From assembly GCF_000300195.1 (NCBI RefSeq), contig NZ_AMQH01000006.1:186001-250000 (forward strand): a stretch of DNA of 64,000 bases, read 5' to 3'. Below are positions 1-8,317 of the stretch, one piece after another. The stretch comes from Clostridium tunisiense TJ (GTDB taxonomy: Bacteria; Bacillota; Clostridia; Clostridiales; Clostridiaceae). The notes beneath the pieces were generated by a model, which saw only the letters and a list, made by a program, of their open reading frames with translations, ran no database searches and was not told the DNA's origin. The position numbers and the translations under genes were made by a program. Within the stretch, counting starts at the first letter, position 1; each line of letters begins with the position of its first letter.

Positions 1-235
1 CTTTGCCATTATAAAATACAATAGTGTCACACCCAATAACTAGTGCTTCACCATTTACTTGTTCTAATACATCATTTACTTTTTCTTCAGCTAATATACA
101 AACATAATCACAGGGATTTCCATGAAATTTCACAGTACTTTCATCGAAATTACTTGCTAAAACCTGAAAATTTTTAGTTAACTTCCCTAAAAGTTGTTGT
201 CTTCTTGGAGATGCTGATGCCAATACAATATTCAT
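1..235 (-). CDS. maf: Maf-family nucleotide pyrophosphatase (partial, runs off window start)
   Basis: Only the first 78 codons are present; the gene continues beyond position 1. The N-terminus has the Maf/YhdE signature ASASPRR (residues 6-12), an FDE motif near residue 31 and CDTIV near residue 69. These line the nucleotide-binding cleft of the family. Maf proteins hydrolyse non-canonical or canonical nucleoside triphosphates to monophosphates and have been linked to septation arrest. It starts 10 bases after the DUF4321 gene, so the two are probably co-transcribed. The family is secure from sequence; the substrate cannot be judged from this fragment. Confidence 0.93.
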   Translation of the reverse strand, partial: MNIVLASASPRRQQLLGKLTKNFQVLASNFDESTVKFHGNPCDYVCILAEEKVNDVLEQVNGEALVIGCDTIVFYNGK

Positions 236-245
236 AGTCTCACTC

Positions 246-506
246 CTATAGTTTTCTAAATAATATTATTGCCAAAACTATACCAATAATAGACATAAAA
301 TTAATATTAAAGTTAAATCCGAAAGCTAATTCTATAACTTTTAAATCTAATAGTAAAGGACTTTTAAGCCCTATGGAATAAGCCTTTCCTAAGAAATTCA
401 GTCCACTAAAATTGTTTGCTAAAATTTCCCCAATAAAACTTCCTGAAATGGCTCCCAATAATATACCAAAAACATACTCTTTGGCTTTTATATCTCCATT
501 TCTCAT
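246..506 (-). CDS. DUF4321 small membrane protein
   Basis: An 86-residue protein with two hydrophobic segments: a Gly/Ile-rich one at about residues 10-30 and a C-terminal one at about 68-84 ending in FRKL. Size, layout and position directly upstream of maf match the DUF4321 family of clostridia, whose function is unknown. The start is supported by a GGGGGAT ribosome binding site 5 bases before the ATG. Membrane location is inferred from hydrophobicity. It probably forms an operon with maf. Confidence 0.8.
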   Translation of the reverse strand: MRNGDIKAKEYVFGILLGAISGSFIGEILANNFSGLNFLGKAYSIGLKSPLLLDLKVIELAFGFNFNINFMSIIGIVLAIILFRKL

Positions 507-741
507 TGCATATCCCCCATTTTAAAATTGAAATACATATACATTTTTATCTTATATAGTTTAACACTTAACATTTGCATATACAAGGCTATAACTTATT
601 TTTTAAAAATTTTTTATTATTTTGTTATTTATTAGTAATTTTTGTATTAATTTATTTTACATTAATACTTTTATTAGCAACATATGTAAAATAACGCTAA
701 ACTTAATTTATGTTTTTTAAATTACTTTGAAAAAATATAAA
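507..741. other. AT-rich intergenic region
   Basis: Very AT-rich spacer between the SPOR-gene terminator and DUF4321. It must hold the promoter of the DUF4321-maf pair, but no convincing -35/-10 pair stands out. I see no gene here. Confidence 0.5.
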
Positions 742-763
742 AAGTGTTCATAACTGAACACTT
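742..763 (-). terminator. Rho-independent terminator of the SPOR-domain gene
   Basis: Nine-bp perfect stem (AAGTGTTCA / TGAACACTT) with a 4-base loop. On the minus strand it is followed by a T-rich tract and lies 16 bases past the stop codon. Confidence 0.85.
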
Positions 764-778
764 TCTTAATTCCTCATA

Positions 779-1486
779 TTATTTCTTAAATTGTTTTATT
801 TTATCATAAGTAATACTTATGATTTCAGAAACTTTTGTTTTATCTACTTCTTCTGGCAACCCTTTAATATACTCCTTTAACTCAACAACATCCTTATAGT
901 GTTTTTTATCTTCTTCTATGGCCTGTAAAGAACTTGCCCAAGTTTTTAACTCATTAGTCTTAACTCCCTTTATATTCTGTTCAGAGGCTTTATTAACTAT
1001 TTTGAAATTTGCTTCAATTATTTGACACAGCTCCCCTGTAGATAAGTCATCATAATATACATCAATCACCGATTTAGTAGTGTTAATCCCTTTTTCTTTA
1101 AGCATGTTATAAACAGGCTCCCACTGTTCTTTAGAGTATACTCCAAAATACACCCTGAATAACTCTCCCTCTTGCACGATAAAGGGACTTCCTAAAGGTT
1201 CTACAGTCTTTCTTAAAGCTTCTGCATTTTCTTTTACTTTAAATACTCCGCACTGCAATAAATAAAACTGATGATTTGGCTCTCCTTTATTTTCACCTTG
1301 TTCTTTATTTGTCTTTTCATTACTTTCAACTGTCTTTGCATCTAGTTTACCTTCAGAACCTTTATTAAACATAAAGGATAAGCCTGTCCCTAAAAGTAAT
1401 GCCGTTAAAAGAGTTATAACTAAATATAAAAAGAAACTCCCCTTACTCTTCCGCTTTTGCTTTATATTATATCTTGTGTACTTCAT
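779..1486 (-). CDS. SPOR-domain membrane-anchored protein
   Basis: A 235-residue protein with a basic cytoplasmic N-terminus (residues 1-16), one transmembrane helix (about 17-38), a polar linker rich in Glu, Lys and Asn (40-70) and a SPOR fold (about 72-138, from FYLLQCGVF to EKGIN). A charged, probably helical tail of about 100 residues follows. SPOR domains bind denuded glycan strands of peptidoglycan at division septa. The topology implies an extracytoplasmic SPOR domain, so a role in wall remodelling at septum or spore is a fair inference. GGGGTGATAAA precedes the ATG. The gene is monocistronic with its own terminator. Confidence 0.8.
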   Translation of the reverse strand: MKYTRYNIKQKRKSKGSFFLYLVITLLTALLLGTGLSFMFNKGSEGKLDAKTVESNEKTNKEQGENKGEPNHQFYLLQCGVFKVKENAEALRKTVEPLGSPFIVQEGELFRVYFGVYSKEQWEPVYNMLKEKGINTTKSVIDVYYDDLSTGELCQIIEANFKIVNKASEQNIKGVKTNELKTWASSLQAIEEDKKHYKDVVELKEYIKGLPEEVDKTKVSEIISITYDKIKQFKK

Positions 1487-1604
1487 TTTATCACCCCAAC
1501 CTTTTAATCAAATTACAAAGGATTTATTGTAATTCTATAATAATCTTTATTATACTAGCTAAAATTTTATGATAAAAACTCTTCGACATAGTTTTTAAAA
1601 AAAT

Positions 1605-1630
1605 AAGTAGAGGTTTGTTTTCCTCTACTT
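1605..1630 (-). terminator. Rho-independent terminator of the Met-rich gene
   Basis: Perfect 9-bp stem (AAGTAGAGG / CCTCTACTT) with an 8-base loop, 8 bases after the stop codon. A T-rich tract follows on the minus strand. Confidence 0.85.
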
Positions 1631-1637
1631 AACATTC

Positions 1638-2030
1638 CTACTCACAATACATAAGAGTTAATCTTATTATTCTTCTTACAAGTCTTCTGGCCCTCTCATA
1701 AGGTATTCCATTTCGCTCCAGAAATCTGAAAATTCCTGGATTATTTTTTTCCATCCTTGTAAGAATTAAATCTACTCGAGAATAATTATCCTCATAATAT
1801 TCATCTTCTATGTTAATAAGCCTATTGCCTATAAATGGAGAAGCTCCACTTACTGAAAAACTTCTTTGCATAGGACTTATTAAATTATTCATTGGCATCA
1901 TTCCCATCATACAGCACATAGACATAAATTCCTTCATTTCTTCCGGAATAGCTGTATTATCCATAGGGGCCATGGGAACAAATTCATACTCTTCATAGAT
2001 AATTTCATCTTTGTCCTTTTGAATATCCAT
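1638..2030 (-). CDS. Met/Cys-rich acidic protein of unknown function
   Basis: I do not recognise a family. The start is the ATG at 2028-2030, because GGAGG lies 6 bases before it; the longer frame would add 9 residues that include this site. The 130-residue protein has an acidic N-terminus, a dense Met/Cys patch at residues 36-47 (MSMCCMMGMMPM: seven Met and two Cys in twelve), a polar middle and a basic amphipathic C-terminus (about 90-127) with an Arg-rich run. There is no signal peptide or membrane helix. It has its own terminator. The patch could bind soft metal ions or form a hydrophobic interaction surface, or this could be a spore-associated small protein. These are guesses. Confidence 0.75.
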   Translation of the reverse strand: MDIQKDKDEIIYEEYEFVPMAPMDNTAIPEEMKEFMSMCCMMGMMPMNNLISPMQRSFSVSGASPFIGNRLINIEDEYYEDNYSRVDLILTRMEKNNPGIFRFLERNGIPYERARRLVRRIIRLTLMYCE

Positions 2031-2123
2031 ATTATACCTCCATTTTATTTCCTCCATAAAATGTATGCATATAGATTTAAATAAATTCTTTTTTGTTTAT
2101 TCTCAAGGTAATGCAATGATTAT

Positions 2124-3107
2124 CTACAGTAATTCAATTACATCCCCAGCATTTTCCTTAAGTTTATCTATAGAGTGTATGTATCTATTAGTGGTAGATA
2201 TATTCTTGTGTGCGGCAAACTCTCTTACTTTTTCAATGGTTACCCCTTTTGTTATTGCTATAGTTATTGCTGTATGTCTAGTGGAATGAACTCTTAACTT
2301 TTTATTTATATTCGCTTCTTTGCATACTCTTTTTATCATGTAATTTAAAGTGCTTGGATCAAGTTTTTCTTTATTTTGACCATTAAGAGAATGTCCAATA
2401 AACAAATAGCTCTCCTTATTGTTTTCAAAACTTCTCTCACTACATAATACATATTCATGGATAAGCTCCTTTACCTTTTGTTGAATCTTTACTATATCTG
2501 CTTTATTTCCCTTTCTTATAACTTTTATCACATCATATTGTCCATAAGTTATAATATCCTTAAGCTTTATATTAATTATTTCTGATTTTCTTAATGCAGT
2601 TGTTAATGCTAAAGATAACAAAGCTTTATTCCTTAGTCCTAGAATTGTAGAGGTGTTAATACTGCTTAACAGTATCTTACATTCTTCTTCTGTTAGAAAC
2701 TCTGTTTCATTGTTATTTATAGTTGGTTTTTCTTCTTTTAAGTTGCCAAAAGGGTTAAACTTTATGATTTGAAACCCACTATAATTATCTGCATATTTCA
2801 TCAACCACTTGTATAATGCACTAAGAGAAGATACTTTTCTATTAATAGTAGCAGAAGCTAGTCCCTTAGCTTCTAATTCCATAATAAAGTCTTGAGCATG
2901 AAAAATATTCACTCTAATAATATCTTCAATTGTAATGTCCTCTATATCATTAACCTTAAAAAAGTCTTTTATATCTCTTTCATAGCTTAGGCTCGTGTAT
3001 TTGCTTTTTAATGCTCTAATTTCTAGAAAGTATCTAATAAAATGTTTATTTCTAAATACTTCTAAACCCTTGCTCAATGTGTCATAATTAACAATTTCAG
3101 TATTCAC
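2124..3107 (-). CDS. Tyrosine recombinase, XerC/XerD-like integrase
   Basis: A 327-residue site-specific recombinase with an N-terminal SAM-like core-binding domain (about 20-105) and a C-terminal catalytic domain (about 135-320). All catalytic positions are visible: R173 (ALRKSE), K199 (RKGNK), H274 and R277 (HSTRH), H300 (AAHKNIS) and nucleophile Y309 (NRYIH). So it should be an active DNA strand-exchange enzyme. It starts with GTG after GGGTGATATA. It sits alone, with no excisionase, phage genes or evident attachment site, so it may be a resident Xer-type protein or the remnant of a lost element. Length and motifs fit Xer enzymes better than large phage integrases. Confidence 0.88.
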   Translation of the reverse strand: MNTEIVNYDTLSKGLEVFRNKHFIRYFLEIRALKSKYTSLSYERDIKDFFKVNDIEDITIEDIIRVNIFHAQDFIMELEAKGLASATINRKVSSLSALYKWLMKYADNYSGFQIIKFNPFGNLKEEKPTINNNETEFLTEEECKILLSSINTSTILGLRNKALLSLALTTALRKSEIINIKLKDIITYGQYDVIKVIRKGNKADIVKIQQKVKELIHEYVLCSERSFENNKESYLFIGHSLNGQNKEKLDPSTLNYMIKRVCKEANINKKLRVHSTRHTAITIAITKGVTIEKVREFAAHKNISTTNRYIHSIDKLKENAGDVIELL

Positions 3108-3619
3108 TATATCACCCTTAAATTTTATAAATTCTGTCTAAAAATAGGCTCAAGATTAAAATTCATTTTACTAACTCTAAAAACCCTAGTGTGACCATGG
3201 TAAGTTAAGGTATAAATCTACTGCTGCCCTTGGTTCTCTATATTAAAATTCCCGCAGCTTTTAGACTCTAAAATAAACTCGTTCCTATAATTACAAATTT
3301 AAATAACACTTTGACTTTTTACCTATCCTAATACCTTACGCAACCCATCCCTTTAATTATACACTAAGTCTTTAAAAATATAAGAGTAGTCATTATTTTT
3401 AAAGACTTAATGTCTCTTAGGAAGGTTCATGCTTAAGCTGTAATAGCTACCAATTAAAACTACTGAATTTCAGTAAAAATTTAAAAGACACTTATATTAA
3501 ATCAACAAATTAACGCCAATAAGATATACATCAACTAAATACAAATTATACCTTAAATGAACTGCTACCTTTATTTCATTACACAAAACAATGGCTTAAA
3601 TTTTATGTGAAAAACAAAA
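3108..3619. other. Intergenic region upstream of the recombinase, with a 16-bp inverted repeat
   Basis: About 500 bases with no open frame I can support. The notable structure is a perfect 16-bp inverted repeat at 3365-3380 and 3394-3409 with a 13-base loop. The remainder is unstructured AT-rich sequence that must include the recombinase promoter. Confidence 0.5.
3365..3409. repeat. Perfect 16-bp inverted repeat
   Basis: Arms TAAGTCTTTAAAAATA and its exact complement, separated by 13 bases. It belongs to no adjacent gene end: HPr has its own terminator at 3621-3657 and the recombinase starts at 3107. It could be an orphan terminator, a protein-binding site or a recombination site. Confidence 0.6.
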
Positions 3620-3620
3620 T

Positions 3621-3657
3621 AGGCTATAACACCAATTATTTTTTAGTGTTATAACCT
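3621..3657 (-). terminator. Terminator of the aminotransferase-HPr operon
   Basis: Stem AGGCTATAACAC / GTGTTATAACCT with one mismatch and a 13-base T-rich loop. On the minus strand it is followed by ATTTTGTTTTT, about 50 bases after the HPr stop. Confidence 0.8.
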
Positions 3658-3705
3658 AAACTTTTAGAGTTCTATTAAACTAATTTGGATAACTCTAACC
3701 TGAGA

Positions 3706-3966
3706 TTAACCTTCAAAGCTCTCAATTAACTCTACAATTTCTTTTAAAGCTGCATTCTCATCTGAACCTTTAGTGCTTAGTATTATATTAGCACCTTTGC
3801 TTATGCCTAATGATAGAATACCAATTAAACTTTTTGCATTTGCGCTCTTTCCTTTATGTTCAATTTTTATGTCGCATTTAAAACGTGTTGCTTTTTGAAC
3901 TAAAAGAGTCGCTGGTCTAGCATGAAGCCCTTGAGTATTTTTTATTTCCATTTCTTTCGATACCAT
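3706..3966 (-). CDS. ptsH: Phosphocarrier protein HPr
   Basis: An 86-residue HPr. His15 lies in the GLHARPA motif and is the site phosphorylated by enzyme I. Ser46 lies in NAKSLIGILSLG and is the HPr kinase regulatory site. Having both His15 and Ser46 makes it HPr rather than Crh, which lacks the histidine. HPr relays phosphate to sugar-specific EIIA proteins and, as HPr-Ser-P, is the co-repressor of CcpA. It is 31 bases after an aspartate aminotransferase gene with no terminator between, and no ptsI is beside it. A GAGGTGAT site precedes the ATG. Confidence 0.93.
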   Translation of the reverse strand: MVSKEMEIKNTQGLHARPATLLVQKATRFKCDIKIEHKGKSANAKSLIGILSLGISKGANIILSTKGSDENAALKEIVELIESFEG

Positions 3967-3997
3967 AATGTATCACCTCATCTTCTTTGGTGAATTT

Positions 3998-5191
3998 TTA
4001 TTTTACTAAATTAACAAACTTTTCTATTCTATCTAATCCATTTTTGATATTTTCCATTGAAGTTGCATAAGATAGTCTTATAAAATTATCTACTCCAAAT
4101 GCAATTCCTGGAATTACAGCAACTTTTTCTTTTTCTAGTAATAGATCACTAAAAGTTAAGGAATCTTTAATTACTTTTCCCTCTATCTCTTTGTTTAAAA
4201 CCTTGGAAATATTAACCATTACATAGAAAGCACCTTCTGGTTTTACACAAGAAAGATTGTTTATAGAGTTAATCCTATCTACCATAAAATCTCTTCTTTC
4301 TTTAAATTCCTTCTTCATGTTTTCAACTTCGCTTTGATCTCCCTTTAATGCTTCTACTGATGCATATTGAGAAATTGAGCATGGGTTTGAAGTTGTATGA
4401 CTTTGTATATTAGACATTAACGAAGTGATTTTTTCGCTTGCAGCAGCATAACCAATTCTCCAACCAGTCATTGCATAAGCTTTTGACACACCATTAATTA
4501 CTATAGTTCTATTATATGCATCTTCATTTAAGCTTGCAATTGATATATGTCCTTCATTTCCATATAATAACTCTTCATATATTTCATCTGAAATTATAAA
4601 TAAGTCCTTTTCCTTTGCAAAATTTGCTAATAACTCTAATTCATTTTTTGTATAAACTGTACCTGTTGGATTATTAGGGCTATTAATGATTATAGCTTTT
4701 GTATTTTCAGTAACAACTTTCTCTAATTCCTCTACAGTTAATTTAAATGAATTACTTTCCTCTGATTGAGCAAATACTGGAACTCCATCAGCAAGCTGAA
4801 TTAATTCTGGATAACTTACCCAGTAAGGAACTCCAACAATAACTTCATCCCCTGGATTTAAAATTGCTTGAAAAACATTAGCTAAGCATTGCTTTGCGCC
4901 AGTAGAAATAATGATTTGAGAAGTTTTATAAGTTAAGTTATTATCTTTTTTAAACTTTTCAACTATAGCTTCTTTTAATTCTATTATTCCCGAAGCTGCT
5001 GTATATCTTGTAAGTCCTTGCTCAATAGCTTTTATAGCTGCTTGTTGAATATTTTTTGGAGTATTAAAATCTGGTTCTCCAGCTCCAAATCCTATAACAT
5101 CAATTCCCTCGGCTTTCATTTTTTTAGCTTTTGCTGTAATTGCTAAAGTTAGAGATGGTGATATTTGCATAGCTTTTTTTGATAACATCAT
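3998..5191 (-). CDS. Class I pyridoxal-phosphate aminotransferase, aspartate type
   Basis: A 397-residue fold-type I aminotransferase of the AspB-like Ib subgroup, transferring amino groups between aspartate and 2-oxoglutarate. Visible motifs are GAGEPDF (about 36-42), NSPNNPTG (170-177), the Asp-Tyr pair in SDEIY (about 201-205) and the PLP-binding lysine K237 in the SKAYAMTGWRIGY block. The start chosen is the ATG at 5189-5191, seven bases after GGGGGT; the longer frame would begin with a TTG lying before that site. A second ATG follows immediately. The gene is transcribed into ptsH. Exact substrate preference is not provable from sequence. Confidence 0.9.
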   Translation of the reverse strand: MMLSKKAMQISPSLTLAITAKAKKMKAEGIDVIGFGAGEPDFNTPKNIQQAAIKAIEQGLTRYTAASGIIELKEAIVEKFKKDNNLTYKTSQIIISTGAKQCLANVFQAILNPGDEVIVGVPYWVSYPELIQLADGVPVFAQSEESNSFKLTVEELEKVVTENTKAIIINSPNNPTGTVYTKNELELLANFAKEKDLFIISDEIYEELLYGNEGHISIASLNEDAYNRTIVINGVSKAYAMTGWRIGYAAASEKITSLMSNIQSHTTSNPCSISQYASVEALKGDQSEVENMKKEFKERRDFMVDRINSINNLSCVKPEGAFYVMVNISKVLNKEIEGKVIKDSLTFSDLLLEKEKVAVIPGIAFGVDNFIRLSYATSMENIKNGLDRIEKFVNLVK

Positions 5192-5206
5192 ATTTAGTAC
5201 CCCCAA

Positions 5207-5608
5207 ATTTATATATTTTATAAAACTGAAATATTAAATTTCAAATCTATATAATTATTTTTTATTTAATCCTTATTTTTTATTACTATAATTCTTAATA
5301 ATTTAAAATCAATTGTTTTTTTTGATTTGTAGGGAATAAAAATCAAGACTTAGTTTGCAAATACACCTAGCTTAATTTTGTTAAAACTTTTATCCATAAG
5401 GAAATAAGTTTCAAACTATTTATCCCTATATAATACGAGATTTTACCATAAACACTATTGAACTATATGTTAAAGTTTAAATTTAATTAACATTTGAATA
5501 AAAAGCTTCAACCTTTCATAAAAAGAAAGTTTGACTTCACATTTATAATATAGCATTTATTAATTACAGTGTAAACCTTTAAAGTATATTTTTCACAAGT
5601 TTTACAAA
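5207..5608. other. AT-rich intergenic region upstream of the aminotransferase
   Basis: About 400 bases without a supportable gene, between the spoVS terminator and the aminotransferase start. I looked for a riboswitch or T-box and saw neither. Presumably it holds the aminotransferase-ptsH promoter. Confidence 0.5.
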
Positions 5609-5640
5609 AAGTAAAGAACTCTTTTAAGAGTTCTTTACTT
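5609..5640 (-). terminator. Terminator of spoVS
   Basis: Perfect 15-bp stem (AAGTAAAGAACTCTT and complement) closed by a tiny loop, with T-rich sequence on both strands, so it may be bidirectional. It lies 18 bases past the spoVS stop. Confidence 0.9.
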
Positions 5641-5657
5641 TTATATATCTATAATAA

Positions 5658-5918
5658 CTATTTAGGTTGAACAATTAATCTAATGGCTGTTCTTTCTTCA
5701 CCATCAATCTCAATATCAGTAAATGCTGGTATACAAACTAGGTCTACTCCACTTGGAGCAACGAATCCCCTTGCAATAGCAACAGCTTTAATAGCTTGAT
5801 TAATTGCACCTGCTCCAATTGCTTGAATTTCCGCTCCGCCTTTTTCTCTTAAAACCCCTGCTAATGCACCTGCTACAGAATTTGGACTTGATTTTGCTGA
5901 AACTTTTAATACCTCCAT
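5658..5918 (-). CDS. spoVS: Stage V sporulation protein S
   Basis: An 86-residue SpoVS, an Alba-like protein almost invariant among spore formers (MEVLKVSAKSSPNSVAGALA, then GAEIQAIGAGAINQA and FTDIEIDGEERTAIRL). It affects progression through spore coat and core maturation and septum choice in Bacillus. The longer frame adds ten residues, but AGGAGG eight bases before the ATG at 5916-5918 fixes this start and gives the family's usual length. It follows rny, as in Bacillus, but without ymdB between. It has its own promoter region and a strong terminator. Confidence 0.96.
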   Translation of the reverse strand: MEVLKVSAKSSPNSVAGALAGVLREKGGAEIQAIGAGAINQAIKAVAIARGFVAPSGVDLVCIPAFTDIEIDGEERTAIRLIVQPK

Positions 5919-6044
5919 AAATAAACCTCCTAAGTTAAACTTTATCATTGCAATATAGTAATTCTACAAAAAACACGAAAATCCTCTTAAAATATTTTAA
6001 TTAATTTTGAAAATTGAATTTTTTTACTTTATTCACCTATTAAA

Positions 6045-6090
6045 AAATCTTCCTAAATCTTAGTATCGCTACTAAAATTCAAGAAGATTT
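6045..6090 (-). terminator. Terminator of rny
   Basis: Outer stem AAATCTTC / GAAGATTT enclosing a second stem TTAGTA / TACTAA. A T tract follows on the minus strand. It starts about 24 bases past the rny stop. Confidence 0.7.
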
Positions 6091-6113
6091 GTTGTTTGCA
6101 AAGTTATTATTTT

Positions 6114-7664
6114 CTATTTGGCATATTCTATTGAACGTGTTTCTCTAATTACATTTACTTTGATTTGACCCGGATACTCAAGTTCACTTTCTATTCTCTT
6201 CACAATATCCCTTGCCACTTCAACAGCGCCTGCATCATTGATTTCTTCTGGTTTAATCATAATTCTAATTTCTCTTCCAGCCTGAATGGCATATGACTTT
6301 TCTACGCCTTCATATGAGTTTGCAATTTCTTCTAGTTTCTCTAGTCTCTTAATATAAGCTTCTAAAGTTTCTCTTCTAGCACCTGGTCTTGCTGCAGATA
6401 TAGCATCTGCTGCCTGAACAAGTATTGCTTCTAAAGACTGCATTTCCATATCACCGTGGTGAGCTCCTATAGCATTTACAACCATTGGCGATTCATGATA
6501 TTTCTTAGCAATTTCTGCTCCAATTAGTGCGTGTGGTCCTTCCACTTCATGGTCAACAGCCTTACCTATATCATGTAATAGTCCTGCTCTTTTTGCTAAA
6601 GTTGGATCAATTCCAAGCTCTGAAGCCATTAATCCTGCTAAATAAGATACTTCGATAGAATGTTTCAATACATTTTGACCGTAACTTGTTCTGTATTTAA
6701 GTCTACCCAACAATCTAACTATCTCAATGTGTAACCCATGTATACCAGTTTCAAAGGTGGCTTGTTCGCCCTCTTCTCTAATATCATTTTCAACATCCTT
6801 CTTAGCTTTTTCAACCATTTCTTCGATTCTTGCTGGATGTATTCTTCCATCTACTATTAACTTCTCTAAAGCGATTCTTGCAACTTCTCTTCTTATAGGA
6901 TCAAATCCTGAAAGAATTACTGCTTCAGGAGTATCATCAATTATTAAATCTACCCCAGTTAAGGTTTCAAGAGCTCTAATATTTCTACCCTCTCTTCCAA
7001 TAATCCTTCCCTTCATTTCATCATTAGGAAGGGAAACAACATGTACTGTTGATTCTGCAACATGATCTGCTGCACATCTTTGGATAGCGTATGTTATAAT
7101 CTCTCTAGCCTTTTTATCTGCCTCTTCTTTAGCTTTTGATTCTAATTCCTTAATCATCATTGCAGTTTCATGTTTAATTTCTTTTTTCACTTCATCTAAT
7201 AAAACTTGTTTTGCCTCATCAGATGTAAGACCTGATAGTCTCTCTAATTCTTGTCTTTGTTTAGTATACAATTCTTGTATACCTGCCTCTAATATTTCAA
7301 CCTCTTGTTGCTTTTTATTTAATGATTCTTCTTTTTTCTCAAGAACTGTACTTTTTTTATCTAAAGATTCTTCTCTTTGAATTATTCTTCTTTCAAGCCT
7401 TTGGATTTCTGTTCTTCTCTCTCTTGATTCTTTTTCAAAATCATTCCTTAGTCTATGAACTTCTTCCTTAGCTTCAAGAATTGCCTCTTTCTTTTTTGAT
7501 TCGGCGTCTTTTTTTCCTTCTTCAATAATTCTCTTTGCCTCGTCTTCAGATTTAGCTATATTAGCTTGAGATATATTTTTTCTTGTATAAATAACAACAA
7601 AAATTCCAATTAAAATAACAACGAAAATTGCTCCTACTAATAAAATAGTCGTGCCCATTTCCAT
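6114..7664 (-). CDS. rny: Ribonuclease Y
   Basis: A 516-residue membrane-anchored endoribonuclease that starts bulk mRNA decay in Gram-positive bacteria. Order: N-terminal transmembrane helix (about 6-27), a long Lys/Glu/Arg-rich coiled coil (about 35-190), a KH RNA-binding domain with [12 protein letters not shown] (219-230), and an HD phosphohydrolase domain with the H364-D365 pair in [12 protein letters not shown]. Length is full. AGGAGGTG precedes the ATG. A strong promoter lies at 7786-7814. It is transcribed separately from recA, which lies 650 bases upstream. Confidence 0.97.
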   Translation of the reverse strand: MEMGTTILLVGAIFVVILIGIFVVIYTRKNISQANIAKSEDEAKRIIEEGKKDAESKKKEAILEAKEEVHRLRNDFEKESRERRTEIQRLERRIIQREESLDKKSTVLEKKEESLNKKQQEVEILEAGIQELYTKQRQELERLSGLTSDEAKQVLLDEVKKEIKHETAMMIKELESKAKEEADKKAREIITYAIQRCAADHVAESTVHVVSLPNDEMKGRIIGREGRNIRALETLTGVDLIIDDTPEAVILSGFDPIRREVARIALEKLIVDGRIHPARIEEMVEKAKKDVENDIREEGEQATFETGIHGLHIEIVRLLGRLKYRTSYGQNVLKHSIEVSYLAGLMASELGIDPTLAKRAGLLHDIGKAVDHEVEGPHALIGAEIAKKYHESPMVVNAIGAHHGDMEMQSLEAILVQAADAISAARPGARRETLEAYIKRLEKLEEIANSYEGVEKSYAIQAGREIRIMIKPEEINDAGAVEVARDIVKRIESELEYPGQIKVNVIRETRSIEYAK

Positions 7665-7785
7665 TTAATCAACACCTCCTTTGCTTATTCCATAATATCT
7701 ATTTGCAATAAATTGAAAGCTAGAAAAGGTGTCATACTTATTCAATTGGTAGCAATTATATTATGCTAAACCAGTATTTGTATTT

Positions 7786-7814
7786 ATTTTATATTAATTT
7801 CTCATTAATGTCAA
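7786..7814 (-). promoter_or_regulatory. Sigma-A-type promoter of rny
   Basis: On the minus strand TTGACA (7809-7814), 17-base spacer, TAAAAT (7786-7791). It lies about 120 bases upstream of the rny start, giving a leader of roughly 115 bases. Confidence 0.7.
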
Positions 7815-8184
7815 GGTAGTTGCCAAATAGTACATTAAACTTACATGATGTTCTACATTAATTCTGCACAAATTTTACAATTATTATACTTGTATATAAT
7901 TAAAACTATTTTTCCCTTTATCAAATGTCACTTAATGAAAAAATATGTAGTTCATTAAATTAACTCTTTACCTCATTTAATTGAGCTTTTATATATTTAT
8001 CAAAGCCTTCAAAACTAGCACCAAAACCCACATTTTCTTTAATATATTTCAACATAAATTCTTACGGCTTTTCACAAAGCACAAAAAAACTTCTCTGAAC
8101 AGTAAAAAAACAGCTATAAACCATATACTTACAACTGTTTTTAAACCAAATTATAAACTTTTTATGTTTACTTTATTAATATAC
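7815..8184. other. Intergenic region without a supported gene
   Basis: AT-rich spacer between the rny promoter and repeat copy 1. A plus-strand open frame at 7981-8223 lacks a ribosome binding site, has Phe/Lys/Ile-rich composition typical of translated AT-rich spacer, and runs into the repeat. I do not call it. Confidence 0.5.
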
Positions 8185-8240
8185 TTAATAATGAACAAGT
8201 TCATTTTGTTAAACTATTTTTGAAGGAGATTTCTCTCCCT
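8185..8240 (+). repeat. Dispersed palindromic element, copy 1 (left part only)
   Basis: Shares a 24-base exact block (8189-8212) with copy 2 at 18488-18511. The block includes the inverted repeat AATGAAC-AA-GTTCATT. It is followed by a small hairpin GGAGA / TCTCC (8225-8238) at the same relative place as the AGCAG / CTGCT hairpin of copy 2. The right half seen in copies 2 and 3 is absent. It lies between recA and rny. Confidence 0.75.
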
Positions 8241-8317
8241 AAAGTTTATGTTTCATTCCTTACCTCTCACTTAAAGAGGGTAGGAAAATTAACCTTGTAA
8301 AGTGTAGCTACATCAAA

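Noticed and set aside
5207-5608. Riboswitch or T-box upstream of the aminotransferase
   Set aside because: No T-box sequence or recognisable riboswitch core; the region is plain AT-rich spacer.
6727-7065. Plus-strand 112-codon open frame inside rny
   Set aside because: Antisense shadow of a conserved coding region; Ser/Ile/Leu-rich with no SD.
7981-8223. Plus-strand 80-codon open frame between rny and recA
   Set aside because: No ribosome binding site, AT-driven composition, runs into repeat copy 1 and opposes all neighbours.
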